Shown: piece after piece, positions 36,347 to 48,451 of the stretch
Layout of the letters: each line of letters begins with the position of its first letter
How positions within the stretch are numbered: the first letter of the stretch is position 1
NCBI GenBank assembly: GCA_949316235.1
Contig: OX438749.1
Location: 10,062,914-10,126,913, forward strand
From: Oegoconia quadripuncta
Taxonomy: Eukaryota; Arthropoda; Insecta; Lepidoptera; Autostichidae
Reading direction: 5' to 3'
Length of the DNA: 64,000 nucleotides
The notes under the pieces: generated by a model
Database searches by the model: none
What the model was told of the DNA's origin: nothing
What the model saw: the letters and a program-made list of their open reading frames with translations, nothing else
Made by a program: the position numbers and the translations under genes

Positions 36347-37138
36347 CTATTGAAGAAAAAGCACCTTGACTTGAGCTTTAAATATATTTAAAGATGGAGA
36401 GCGACGAATAGATTCAGGAAGAGAGTTCCAGAGGCGAGTAGCTTGCAAAGTGAAGGACTGGCCGTATGATTTAGACAAATTTTGAGGGACATACAGACGA
36501 AGACTGTCAGAGGAACGTAAGGGAAGACTGTGAGTGGAAGACAGGAATTGAAATTGTTGTTTAAGATACTGAGGGGTCTTGGGATTGAACAACACGGAAT
36601 AAAGGAGGGAGAGAATATGCACATCCTTGCGACGACGAATGGGGAGCCACTTGAGTTGGTTGCGATATTCGGAAACATGATCAAATTTCCGTAGACCAAA
36701 AATGAATCTGATTGCAACGTTTTGTAATCGGTCGAGTTTGTTTATCAACTCTACTGTGGCATCCGCGTAGCAGCAGTCTGCGTAATCCAGAATAGGTAAG
36801 AGAAGTGACTGTGCTAACGCAATTTTGGTGGCAGTAGGCAAGAAATTGCGCAGTCTATTTAAGGATTTCATGGACGCAAAAATTTTCCTACTGACTTCGG
36901 CGACTTGGGGACGCCAGGAGAGTGTTCTGTCAAAAATTATGCCAAGGTTTTTAACATTCTCGCTGTACAAAATCTTGACACCATCAAACACAACTGGAGG
37001 GAGTTGCTCAAAGTCAATTCTTGAAATAAGTGTGTTACTGCCTAAAATTATAGATTGACTTTTTGCAGGATTAACCCTTAGACCAAAGGACTTACTCCAT
37101 TCTAGGATGAGTGCAAGATCAGTGTTTATTACTAGTGT
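36347..37138 (-). pseudogene. Non-LTR retrotransposon reverse transcriptase, C-terminal 263 residues
   Basis: An uninterrupted minus-strand frame open from 37138 to a TAG at 36347-36349. It begins inside the reverse-transcriptase domain (LILEWSKSFGLRVNPAKSQS), continues with LGIIFDRTLSW, SLLLPILDYADCCYAD and KLDRLQNVAIRFIFGLRK, and ends with the usual LWNSLPESIRR...NIFKAQVKVLF. These motifs are typical of the thumb and C-terminal region of Jockey/CR1-type LINEs. The catalytic FADD region and the endonuclease are absent, so this is a 5'-truncated copy. The frame has no stop or shift, which suggests a fairly recent insertion. It appears truncated at about 37130 inside another repeat (37139-37320). 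Its 3' tail runs toward 36150. Confidence 0.85.
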
Positions 37139-37320
37139 TTATATAATCGAAACGGTTTAACCGATTTTCATCAAACATGGCTCATAACCTGTCTCCTCCT
37201 TTAGTTTTTAATACAAAAACCGCGCTCAAGCCGTATCATGCATTACTGAGATACATGCAGACAAAGACTGGACACAATACCGTTAAACAGATGACACGTC
37301 GTTTTCCGTCGGGGTTAAAA
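37139..37320 (+). repeat. Insect interspersed repeat (ACCGATTTTCATCAAAC type)
   Basis: CGAAACGGTTTAACCGATTT, TCATCAAACATGGCT ... ATGCAGACAAAGACTGGAC. Related fragments lie near 5655-5850, 35010-35110 and 40310-40450. Confidence 0.5.
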
Positions 37321-37645
37321 AACACTTATCAAACTAATAAAGTTTAAGGAATATAGATATAAACTTATAAAGGACCTATGGCTCTACAGTTATTGACACG
37401 CTAAATACTATAATAAAAGGAGGATCTTTCCCACTATTGTAATTATAGGGACGTCTTTAACAGTAACCTATTCTGTAATTCCCTCTCGCATGATTTCGTA
37501 TCTTTTCAATTCTGTGCCGTTGCAGTAACGCAGAGAATGAGAAAATAGATTCTTTGTTCTCTGGTTGTTAATCTACATTTACAATTCAACTACTTTTATC
37601 ATTAATAAGGCGCTTTACCCACGGTAATGCAAGACAAATTGCGTG

Positions 37646-37985
37646 CAATGCTGCAGAGTTGTGCGTCAAGTACTACGCCGCACGTGTGTGATGCTCTGTT
37701 CGACTACTCAATGCTGCAAAATTTGTGTGTCAAGTCTTGCTGCGAATGTGTGACGCTCTGTGCGACTCCATACTATCAATGCTGCAGAGTTGTGCGTCAA
37801 GCTGTGCATCGTTCGTGTATGACGCTCTGTGCGACTCCATACTAACAATGCTGCAGAATCGTATGTCAAGCTGTGCATCGCACGTGTAAGACGCTCTGTA
37901 CGACTGCATACTATCAATGCTACAGATTCGTGGGTCAATTCGTGCATCACGCATGAATGACGCTCCGTTTTCCTTTATTTAATCT
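37646..37985 (+). repeat. 69-bp tandem repeat, five units
   Basis: CAATGCTGCAG-like starts occur at 37646, 37709, 37777, 37846 and 37915, spaced 63, 68, 69 and 69 bp. Each unit has TGTGCGTCAAGC and GACGCTCTGTGCGACT. Open frames in it on both strands follow from the multiple-of-three period and are not counted as genes. Confidence 0.85.
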
Positions 37986-38447
37986 AACTGCTTATTGGAC
38001 ATCTCATATCACACGGACATCCAATAGACGCATCGTCCTTCAATAACCACTGCATGCAACTGTCTATCGGTGTCAGTTTTCCTTACTTATCTTGAGTTTT
38101 ATAAGCTGGGGAGTACGTATTCGCGTTCTTCATTTTCGCCTACATCTCCCGCTATATTGAGTAAGATTGCTGTAGTAGCCTTGTTCTAACTAGGGCGTGT
38201 AATTCGAACATTCGACTATTTGAAAAGTGCGTATATATGCGGCCATTTTTACAAGCTTTTATTTAACTTATTGCTATTCAAAATTTAAATGAGGTTAAAA
38301 TGTCAATAATTTTCAGTTAAGCTAACCTGTGGGAGTACAGTACATTTTGTACTTGCAAAGCTAAATCGTACGCGGATCGTCATCATAAGCAAGCAAGAAG
38401 TAAATACAGAAATTAAAAACAAACTTTTGCGTGTCTATTAATTTGAG

Positions 38448-38745
38448 CTTACATACATACGTAACGTCACTACCTTTATCCCAATTTGGGTGGCCTGAGA
38501 TATCCCAAACATTAGTGTTTGGGTGTTCCAAACATTAGAGTTTAATGATTGAAACAACATCCACGCTTCATCTTACGAAACACACAGAAATGCACACGTG
38601 AGAGAGTGTGAGCCCATCGCCGTTAAAACCTATAGATGTTTTTGGTGGATAGTCCCTTAGTCGCCTTTAACGACACCCACGGGAAGACACGGGTTGGTTT
38701 GGTTCTATTCTTTTTACGTGCCGAAACCACACAGCACGTTAACCT
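38448..38745 (+). repeat. Interspersed repeat, family F
   Basis: TTTGGGTGGCCTGAGATATC ... AACGACACCCACGGGAAGAC ... AACCACACAGCACG. Confidence 0.8.
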
Positions 38746-39286
38746 GTATAATAATAGAAAAAGGCGCTATATTACTGACTATAATATCAATGCACAGCCA
38801 AAATTATTTAGTTAAATGTCTGAAGTTCTGGAAATAATATTCGAATATGTCTTAAAATAATATCGACTATTCGAATATCTAAAAATCGTTGAATATTTAC
38901 ACGCCCTATTTCATAACTCAAAGCGTGGATTCATCATAATTCATAATGTTTCTGTAAATGCCTAATAATAACCAGTCAACTTATTCTAAAATTACTAAGA
39001 CTTTATAGACTCCCTAAGCATGGGTACCTTTACGCAATGCAGCGGACCTCAGCCTTTGGCTTTTTGATTACATAATGGTAATAACGTTCGATTTCGTCCA
39101 GCCACCGTGCGGCGCCCGCGGCTTGTTCGCTTTCGTTCACATGTCTCACAGTCACGCACCTGAATTGGTATATATCTTGACAGATGGACCTGGTGGGTGG
39201 GACTACGACGTAACTTAATTGCTTTCCTTTTATTCTTCAAAGATTAAAAATTAAACATTCATTTATATTACAAAAACACGTGAAAG

Positions 39287-39472
39287 ATTAAATCTGCCGC
39301 CAAGCAGCAATGTTAATAGCATTGTTGTGTTCCGGTTGTCAGAGATACGATAGCCAGTCCTCCAAATGTGTTGGGGTTTCGCTTCGCCAGTACGCTTCCA
39401 CCTTCGACATCATCTTCACTTAACATCAGGTGTGATTGAGGTCAAGTACCAACCCGTTGTGCATAAAAAAAA
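39287..39472 (+). mobile_element. SINE family A, 5'-truncated
   Basis: Body and 3' end from AATCTGCCGCCAAGCAGCAA to GTTGTGCATAAAAAAAA. Confidence 0.8.
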
Positions 39473-39646
39473 TGTTTTTTCGCTACTACTATAAACAGGT
39501 CTATTTTGTCAATTCAAGGACAATAAGAAGATCAGCTGAGAACAATAAAAACTATCTAAGTACATGTTATGGTTAAGTAGGAATGTTTGTCTATCGATCT
39601 ATGTAAGTATATGAACCTGCCTCTTTCAAATTATATATTTGCATGG

Positions 39647-39765
39647 CATGGAAGAGATCACTTTTAGTGATAAGGTCGCCAAATTGTATGTTCTACTTTT
39701 TCTAACTTTCTGTAATTGTATTTTCTATTGTGCAATAAAGTGTATTTGTATTGTATTCTAAATAT
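39647..39765 (+). repeat. LINE 3' end, family I
   Basis: GGAAGAGATCACTTTTAGTG, ATAAGGTCGCC, GTGCAATAAAGTGTATTTGT. Confidence 0.75.
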
Positions 39766-42042
39766 GTGGTTATGGATGATTTGTGACAATTACAGAAACC
39801 ACAGATGAAAATACAACTTCCTGTATAATTAATAACTGCAAAAATCAACTTGGATGCTTATTTATATTCAAGTTTCTGTTGATAAGCCAGTTATCCAATA
39901 AGACTTTTAGCTATTCAATCAATCTATCAATTTAATTTCATTCATATAATTACATGTAGGTTCGAGTAATGCATGAGTAGATAATCTTATATAACATAAT
40001 GTAACTGTATATTTATAACACAACAATGGTATAGTTCCTCATTGTAACTAAAACCTACAAAGTATCATTACCACTGGTCATATTAAATTTAAAAGTTTCC
40101 ATAATTGTTACTTTTATTTAATACGAATATTAACGCAAGATCACCGACTACCTACTGCGATCCTGACACACCTCATATTAGTCTCTATTATTCATAGGAA
40201 CGTGACGGGTTTAAAGATAATATCGGGTTACATTAATCTTACAACTTTTCTATACTGAGATTAGTCTTAACTTCTTTTTCATAGGGTAATAGATGCTCAT
40301 TCATTTGGATTACATTCTCACAGGCATTTTGATCACCATGTTAACACCCTTTCAAACAATAAAAGAATTATAGAAATCGGTTCACAACTGAGCAATATTC
40401 GCCGTAACTTACTTATAAATAATACTTTCGGCTTGTGAACCTCCTCTATTTCTGAATAGCCTCTCAAGAGGATTTTCCCCAATCGCAATGCTGGGCAAAC
40501 GGTTTGGCAATGGCAACTAATGACGATCTCCTGGGGACCAATTGCGCAATTTTACAACGGTTTTACCGTTCGAACGGAAGGTTTTTGGTTTTGGTTTAGC
40601 TTTAGTTTGGCTGAAGTAAAAAATAGTATCGCGCTATTTTTTGTAATATCGTTGACGCCACCAAAGTAAAACCAAACCCAAAATGTTTAGAGCTAACCAC
40701 GAATATTAAAATAAAACTAGTTTAATTTCCGTTCAAATGATTAGCTCGATACGAAATGTGCTGAACGTAACGTTTTTGGTCATGGTTTAGCTTTGATATT
40801 ATCGTTCAAACTTAGCGCGATCGGCCCCCTGTACTGGTGGCATTACAGGCGCGATAAACGTTTATGTCGCGCGAGTTAATATTTGTCCTGCTCTTTCGCT
40901 TGGACGAAATATACAACTACCCCGCTCTCACTACTACGACGCGCGCATCAACCGATGCTATGGTACGGGACCTGGTATGATATTATCCTTTTCCTTGTTT
41001 TGTCGAATCCCAAAATTGTAAAAGTATTTGAAAAGAGCCGCAAGGATTTTTCTTGCTCGTTCTTCTCTAGGGAATCAGCTTTTAAATGAGCCGTAATTTT
41101 ATATTATGACGATTACAATAGTTACTTTTATAACTTACGAAATAAAAGATTTGAAAACCCCAATACAAGACGGGTTGATCCAATCCTTTTTGTTATGCCG
41201 TGAACCACACGAAGCTACATGTAATTTGTGAGTTTTGTTTTTTTTTATGAATTACGTAAACATTACAACAAGATAAGTGTAAACGAATCCTAATTAATGC
41301 GACGTTGTGCTGTTTTGTACGCGGAACTTATATTAGTATGAAATACCATACTTGCGTCTTGCGTGAAAAACGTGAGAGGTTTGAGGAATTTAACGTAGAA
41401 AAACCATCACGTAATAACCTCACTAGTTGTAGGGTTCCCTTGGAAGGCCTTATACTATGTCCTGGGGTTCCATCAAAACGGAACCGTTATATCCGTCGAT
41501 CCATCTATCTGCTGAGTAAGCTAAGTAATTTAAATGTAATTGCTAGCCAGTGATGTGAAAATTTCCGAACTTTCCAAAATAATTGAAAACTAGAACCGTT
41601 TATTATCCCGCGGGAATTATTTGAAATTTCAGGATACCCTATATATCATTATGTTAATCCAAGACATTGTCCATTCGTCCAAGCGTTATATCGTGATTGA
41701 GAAACAAAATTACAAACTTTCGCATTTGTAATTTGACTAGCTTTCCTAAAGAGAAGTAGCCTACTTCCTCCTCCAAAGGGTCCCAGGCTACGGCTCGGCC
41801 AAATTTCTATGTGATCGATTCAGTAGTTTCGGCGTGAAAGTCGGACAAACAGATAGACAGGATTTCGCAGTTATATCTAATACAGGATTTCGCAGTTATA
41901 TATATAAACGGACGCAACGGATATAGTAATAGATGGATTAGATTAATTGTTGGTTTCACATAAACATTGTTTAAGATTATATTAAAGCGATATTAATATG
42001 TAGGTACTTGTCTTAATAATAATTAGTTGAACTGCAAAAAAG
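39766..42042. other. Intergenic DNA, mostly featureless
   Basis: A stretch at 40560-40810 repeats TTTTGG(T/C)TTTGGTTTAGCTTT-like motifs and an AAAAAATAG/CTATTTTTT stem, perhaps an old MITE. A family H-like piece lies at 41.6 kb. No gene. Confidence 0.4.
41580..41740 (+). repeat. Interspersed repeat, family H-like, diverged
   Basis: CCCGCGGGAATTATTTGAAA ... GTGATTGAGAAACAAAATTA ... CGCATTTGTAATTTGACTAG. Confidence 0.45.
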
Positions 42043-42196
42043 TGGTGTCGATTCGGATGTACACCAACTAAACTAAACTAAAACCAGTTTTGGAGTGGTG
42101 CCGTCGCATCGTACTGTTCTAGGGGAAAGAGACAGTACTATTTTAAAACTGGTTTTAGTTTAGTTTAGTTCGTATACTACATCTAAATCGACACCA
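42043..42196 (+). mobile_element. MITE family M2, copy 1
   Basis: 154 bp starting TGGTGTCGATTCGGATGTAC and ending in its approximate inverse. The arms carry AACTAAACTAAAACCAGTTT. Confidence 0.8.
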
Positions 42197-42199
42197 ATG

Positions 42200-42305
42200 G
42201 CAAAACAACCAACTTCTGCACAATTCCGTTCTTTATCTCCAGAGTGCATCATCATATACCTCGCGTCATCGCTCTGTCACATCATGCAATATCACCTGCT
42301 ATAGT
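42200..42305. repeat. Family L-related repeat, left part
   Basis: CTTTATCTCCAGAGTGCATC as at 13.29 kb. The partner end AACCTCCTCCTTTTTAAGTC is at 42968-42987, so later insertions (including MITE M1) may have split this repeat. Confidence 0.45.
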
Positions 42306-42349
42306 AACAAATAAACAAAATATTCTTTATTGCACAACAATACCCAACG

Positions 42350-42430
42350 AGAATTGTGAATTATGGTCCATACCCTCTCCCAGTGAGAGGAGGCTGTGCC
42401 CCAACAGTGGGGACATGTAGGGCTATTGAC
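42350..42430 (+). repeat. LINE-like 3' tail related to SINE D/E tails
   Basis: AATTATGGTCCATACCCTCT, CCCAGTGAGAGGAGGCTGTG, CCCCAACAGTGGGGACATG. It has the same end as the SINE D and E tails but carries no SINE head. Confidence 0.55.
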
Positions 42431-42537
42431 GAAAGTAATCCAACCAAGAGACTTTTAAGAAATTGTGGTCTGCCCATAAGTAGGTATTTAATCATCAAAT
42501 TGTGATGGAAAATTAATTGCACAAATCGATCACATTA

Positions 42538-42925
42538 TACCAGATGAGTTTTTTTACCGTAAGGAAAAAAATAGGGCATATTAGGTAAGTGAAATAGAAG
42601 TTATTGGCATAGGTAGTTTAATTATTTTTTTTCGAAACCATCATCGACCCACGCGCCTGCCGGAGATTGATATGCGACTGGCGAGATTCCAGATCATGCG
42701 AGTTTTAATTGGAACTCATATATTCTCCATTTTGTTTTAATTTATTTAATTTAATGATGCAATTATGTTCAATAGGCTACATACGCGACCGTCAAATGCC
42801 ATAACGTTATATTATATTTTATGGTTTTGAAGAAAAAAAAATTAAACTACATATGCCAATACATTCTATTTCACTTACCTAATATGCCCTATTTTTTTTC
42901 TCACGGTAAAAAAACTCATCCAGTA
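42538..42925. mobile_element. MITE family M1, copy 2
   Basis: Same family as 17641-18080, without the arm insertion. Terminal arms of about 82 bp match at all but roughly six positions; TA flanks. The core shares GCCGGAGATTGATATGCGAC with copy 1. Confidence 0.85.
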
Positions 42926-43453
42926 TAAAAATAATAATATAAAAATACATAATCGCGACGAATTGAGAACCTCCTCCTTTTTAAGTCGGTGAAAATTGAC
43001 CGGGCAACAGCCGCCGCGGTTACGGTCCACGCGGCGTTCGTGCTTAGGTAAGTTTACGCATGCGCGTAACGGCATAACAACAGAGCAATGTAAATCTTCT
43101 TCCTTCCTCGCGTATTACACAATGTTACCGCACGCCATTAGCTTATGGAAGAATGTAGCTGCAATCGTGTTTGCTTTTAAGTAGCGAATTTTTATTTGTA
43201 TACAATGTATTTACTTCTTGACCTTAATCAATCACACTCGTATGGATATCGTATAAATATATATAATTCACCTATAATTCTATACAAATTTTCAAGTCCA
43301 AATTTTCCGAAATGAATTAACCGATTGTACGTATAAACAGCATACATAGATCTAATAAGTTAGAAGTGAACATTTTCGAAATATGGATTTTTAAAGAATA
43401 TATTGCATTTTTTATGTTACATTTTCTGCGGCTTTGAGCGTTGACTCTGATTA

Positions 43454-43520
43454 TACATACATAACATCACGACCTATATACCAAATGGAGTGGTCAGAGA
43501 TACCCCAAACCACATAAAGC
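43454..43520 (+). repeat. Interspersed repeat, family F, short
   Basis: ACATCACGACCTATATACCA, AATGGAGTGGTCAGAGATAC. Confidence 0.65.
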
Positions 43521-43560
43521 TAAATAAAAATATTTATTTGTTTATCTTGCTATATTCTTT

Positions 43561-43590
43561 TAACTATGTATGAGTTATCATACATAGTTA
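43561..43590. repeat. Perfect hairpin, 13-bp arms, loop GTTA
   Basis: TAACTATGTATGA, GTTA, exact inverse. Directly followed by a second hairpin with the same loop. Confidence 0.85.
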
Positions 43591-43670
43591 AATGATCACG
43601 CGGATGTTTTTGACGTCAGATGGCTACAGTTATGTAGCCATCTGACGTCAAAAACATCCGCGAGATCATT
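43591..43670. repeat. Near-perfect hairpin, 38-bp arms, loop GTTA
   Basis: Arms 43591-43628 and 43633-43670 match at 37 of 38 positions (contains GATGTTTTTGACGTCAGATG). The loop is GTTA at 43629-43632. Confidence 0.9.
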
Positions 43671-43844
43671 GACCTTCCATATCAGCTTACCAGAGATAAT
43701 CTAGTGGTCCAGTCACTGCGATTAATATGAATGGATTTTTTTAACCAATTTAAGTTATTAATTATTTATAATGAAAAATTCCATGCAGGTTAATCTGTAG
43801 ATGACAATGTAGTTCAGAGAATTACGCAAGCTCGATTCCACCCT

Positions 43845-44010
43845 ATATAGTAACCAAAAACAAAAAGTATTTTACGGGCGCCGTGATCGCTTTCTTTTAC
43901 TACAAAATGTATCCTATGACATTCTGAGGATGATAATGAGTCCAACGACACCTTGCACTTCAAAATCAGCCAAGCCGTTTAGGTCACAGGAGGTAACACA
44001 GAAATCTGCC
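43845..44010 (-). repeat. Interspersed repeat, family G, partial
   Basis: Minus-strand copy with AACGACACCTTGCACTTCAA and CACAGGAGGTAACACAGAAA. Confidence 0.7.
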
Positions 44011-44013
44011 TCT

Positions 44014-44165
44014 TCAATTTAAGAGCCATGCTCTTGTCGGTGGAGGTCGGTGGACCACGTCTCTCTGCTTTCCGCCCTCGGTGTTAAAAGTGTTGAGATC
44101 TAAATATTTTCACGACCTGCTTCTTCATATGACCCCTAAGCTGTTATTCTAAAACATACTGTAGC
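44014..44165 (+). repeat. Interspersed repeat, family J
   Basis: CAATTTAAGAGCCATGCTCT ... CTCTGCTTTCCGCCCTCGGT ... GACCCCTAAGCTGTTATTCT. Directly follows a family G fragment. Confidence 0.75.
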
Positions 44166-44867
44166 TAAATACTAACCATGCTAACCCTCGATTTAACCTC
44201 ACGGTACGCCACGAGAAATCTGCCTAAACCTATAAAAAAATATTTTGTCCTACGGAGTTCTTGTCGCTTCTTCTCCCTGACCATAAAATCTTGGGAAGCG
44301 ATGTAGTTTAAAGAAGAAAATTTTTTGACTTTCAATGAGAAATATTTTTGTACATGTAGTACATAGAATTATTTTATTTATTCGTTGAATCAACAGCAAT
44401 ACTTTAAAAATATTTATACAATATCTTGTTACTAAACTTATGCCAATTAGAGATTCTTGTTTTGCTGACAATCAATATAGGTAGGTGTTTGCGTTGATAT
44501 TGTAAAAGTAAGTATTAAATTCACGCACTACAAATAATAATCAATTTAAAATATCAACAATGAATTTAGAATTTAAAATACGTAACCCAATTAATTATTC
44601 GATCATTCATGAGAATAACTAAAGAGAAATCTATTTTACTTTGACATACCTACACCCAACAAACAATACCCTTCCAGAATAGTTCAACAATTAATGAAAG
44701 CAATAATAATATTCGGGTAACAATCGCCCTAAATCTCAATGGGCGCACTTTCGATCGCAGAACCATGTGTCCGAGCATTAACATAGTTGATGAAGATTAT
44801 GCTTTAATTATTTTCATGAGATAATTTTCGTTAGTTTCTTCTTTGGTTTTAGCTTAGGAAGGAACAC

Positions 44868-44975
44868 TTCGTTGGGAAACCTGCATTCACCAATCCAAAT
44901 TGGGCTCGCCTAATGGACTATGCCACTATAATTGGGAGTGAAAGCTTGTCCAGTTGTGGACGTTAGGATAATTAT
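44868..44975 (+). mobile_element. SINE family D, degraded 3' fragment
   Basis: Reads GGGAAACCTGCATTCACCAA ... CCAAATTGGGCTCGCCTAAT ... GACTATGCC, an eroded version of the family D 3' half. Confidence 0.5.
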
Positions 44976-45014
44976 GTATATAACTCTCTATCGATATAGG
45001 TATGAAGCACTTAT

Positions 45015-45150
45015 GTCCCAGTTAAATTCGTTAATCGTTTTCGATTAGCAAAGTTAAGCAACATTTGGCGCGGTGCGTCCATGGATGGGTGACCACAAGT
45101 GGAATTTTCATACAAGTCGTGTCATACGAGGACTACGAGAAAAGTCAGTT
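45015..45150 (+). mobile_element. 5S rRNA-derived SINE, family E, best 5S match
   Basis: AGCAAAGTTAAGCAACATTT, GGCGCGGTGCGTCCATGGAT, GGGTGACCACAAGTGG. These are the A-box, intermediate element and C-box of a 5S gene in the right order. The copy runs into the (AC)n tract. Confidence 0.75.
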
Positions 45151-45170
45151 GTTTTATTTAAAATTTATAC

Positions 45171-45338
<168 letters not shown>

Positions 45339-45432
45339 CACGGCAACGACTTTCCCAAATTGTACCTGTAGGATCTGTTGTTTGTTTGCATTTTCTGCCA
45401 TCATGAACTATTATGTATTATGTGGCATTCAT

Positions 45433-45698
45433 CATCATCATCTATAAATGATATAGATTTTCCCTCATATTGAGGGAGTATGGGCCATAATCCGCCACGC
45501 TGGCCCAGTGCGGATTGGGGACTTCACATGCCTTGGAATTTTTATTTCTCAGGCATGCAGGTTTGCTCACGATGTTTTCCTTCACCGTTCAAGAGCAGTC
45601 GGATAAATACACATAAGTAAATTTAAAAACTCATAAGTACATGGCCTGTCTGGGGATCGAACCTGGACCTCCCAAATTGGGAGACTCCACTGAGACAT
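45433..45698 (-). mobile_element. tRNA-headed SINE, family D, with 12-bp TSD
   Basis: Same body and tail as 7107-7402, with GGGCCAGCGTGGCGGATTAT near the 3' end and GGTTCGA-like box B near 45660 (minus). TGTGGCATTCAT flanks it at 45421-45432 and 45699-45710. The head is shorter or more diverged. Confidence 0.85.
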
Positions 45699-45830
45699 TG
45701 TGGCATTCATGGAGAAATATTTGAAATGATTTTTTAGAATTCCGTTTTCAACAAGGAACCCTTATAGTTATGAGGACAAGTACGGAACCCTAAACTGCGT
45801 CTGGCCCGACACGCACGCCCGTTTCATTTT

Positions 45831-48451
45831 TATTGGATTATCTGCAGACATATTTTGTTATTATTATCAGTTAAAGTAACGTTATTTTCTTGTATTGTTT
45901 TCACTGAATATTTTTGACATTGAATTTACCATGTTACTTATTTATAATATTATTTATTGTGTAAATTATGAATTATTTAGTTTGGCATCGTCCAGATGTT
46001 TATCTATAGATTATTTAGTGATTATTATTTAATAGTGACTTTACACCGAAATATTTTAGAAGAATATAAAATGAAAATCTGTAATTGGCATAACATTGGC
46101 TTATAGATTTATCCTAATAGCTTTTTATAAAGATGCTGTTGATTCTGTATTATACAGAATATTATGCGCTGTTGACTCTTATGTAGAAACATACAAGTTA
46201 TTTCTGATGGATTTAACCTTGTATCCATGGATAGAGGGACACGTATTTGTAAATTGACATTAAAGTTTTTGAAGATAAAACAAAATATGAAAATGACAAA
46301 TTACCTGCCATCCCCGAGAAATATAGTACTAAGTATCTGCTTACTAATTAATTATTATCTAATTTTACAATCATCTTTTGGATGTTTTATGTCAAGAAGC
46401 AATTGTGAATATTATTTTTAAAGCCTCGACGCAGAAAGAGGGGTGTCATAAGTTCAAAATGGATCCTTCTATATTTCTGTCTGTGGAATTGTATCGCCAT
46501 AAGGGCTGATGCTATTTAATTATTTTTTTTTTGCGAGGTAGTTCTTAGGCCTGTATATGTAATATCTTCGACTGTCAAAGTTGGCTCTGTCGGAGGTTTT
46601 CAAAATTTTCAATTAGGATAAGAAAAAAATATTGAGCAAAAAACATATTGAACACTACAAAACAGTTGTCATTTTTAAAGAAAGGTGTATTCATATTTAA
46701 TTTTACCTCTGCCTCCCAAACTAGAGTATTCCTGTACAGTTGTAGTAATTTTATTCGAGATTATTATTATTGATTATTATATATATCGGTGCATTTACGA
46801 TCAATTTGATGCTAACTATACTCTATACGTAACCACTCATTAGAAATAAATGAAGGTACGCCCTTATCTATCACATTTCATTCGTGTTTCAATACCAAAG
46901 TCCCCATAAACTATCTACGCTTTGAGATACGCCCCTTTATTATTTTCTATTGCGTTACGAAAGATGCATTAATAATATACAATTTTTTTTTATTTATAGT
47001 AATTGTACCAATTGGGAAGGTATTAAGGAGTTTATATTTTAACGTAATATAGAATGGCATTTTTCACATTTCGAACTGAAGTAAACACATAATCTATTCA
47101 GGCTCCCCTGTAGTTTTACGCAGTCGGATTAAAGTTAGATTGGCATGATTATTATAGTATCATAATACATATGTAACTCTGTTCGCATGTCTAAAACATA
47201 TATTCATAAATTCGACTTCCATCCAATCCATCTATCCAACTAATATTACCCAACAAATATTATTATTAAATTGCGAAAGATTGGATGTCGGTTTGTTAGC
47301 TCGATCACGGCGAAACGGTAGAACAAAATTTGGTACACATGTAGATTATGCCCTGGAATAGAACAGGATTTTTATTCCGATAAAGTAGTTCCCACGGGAT
47401 AAACATACGAAATAACACATTTAATCGAATTGCACGCGGGTGAAGCCGCCTGTAAATACTAGTTTAACAAAAGTAAGTCGTTACAGTACTAAATTATGTA
47501 TAAGAGCCCTTTCACATATCAACATTTGACATGCAGTTGCGATTCAGTGGCAAACAATTTGACAGTATCGCGATGCAGTCAAAAAATCGCTCTGTGTAAT
47601 TAGCTTTAAACTCTACTACGCTTAGCAAACGAGTCAATTACTGAAGGATACCTATTGAATTGTAAAGAACTACTTCAACAGCTCCAAACAGTACTAAATC
47701 CTTTTTAAGTAGCAACTTAAAAATTAAATATACATTAAAATATGACCGGATTATTTAATGGCAGCGTTATTATCTATGACTTACGTTATGTCATAGCTAG
47801 GTAACTTACCTAGAAAACTGGTACACACGTGACGAACTAAGTAGCCTCGAAGAGTCTTAAAATTTAATAGGTACCTAGTTTTGGTTCTATGTACATTTTT
47901 CTTAATGGCTACCACCTATTATATATAATAGTTTTGATTCTCGTGACCCGTAATGTGTACGTTGAAGGCTAAATCGGCGATTAGCCTAAAGTCGAAGCTT
48001 TATTCCCGCGAACAAATGGTACTTTTGTCAAATACCTAATAGACATTAAACTTCGTAACAGCTATTAGGTAATCTGTGGTATAACTACGGTATTTTCGAT
48101 TGTCTATGTAAGATACAAGCTAATCGTATACTTAACTACCTACTACAAATATATAGGTACTTCTAACATAAACTTGTAATTTGTGAATTTTTCCGGGTGG
48201 TTCTGGAGATTTTCTCGATTAATCTGATGACAATGGGAAGTTTTATTTATTCCTTCCATTTCGAGTCATTGAAGATTTATATAATATAGAGAGGTGCGTA
48301 ACAGAACAACTCTGAAATATGATTATAAGTGCCATCTCTTTCTCTTTGCAAATATATGAATATACTATTCTTTGAGAAGTGATATTCATTCTGCAATATG
48401 AGCTATAGCACCTAGTACTATACTACTAGTATATAGCACTAGAAGAATTAG
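45831..48451. other. AT-rich DNA, no gene seen
   Basis: Apart from the family H copy at 47.2-47.5 kb, no repeat or coding frame is recognised. Confidence 0.45.
47243..47470 (-). repeat. Interspersed repeat, family H
   Basis: Minus-strand copy: TAGTTCCCACGGGATAAACA and GCACGCGGGTGAAGCCGCCT on the plus strand. Confidence 0.65.

Noticed and set aside
36388..36717. 109-codon minus-strand frame
   Set aside because: It is another frame of the LINE reverse-transcriptase fragment at 36347-37138.
37646..37985. CRISPR-like array
   Set aside because: Units are contiguous 69-bp tandem repeats without unique spacers, in a eukaryotic genome.
45050..45110. Apparent 5S rRNA gene
   Set aside because: Only the inner part of 5S is present and it is fused to a SINE body seen in other copies.
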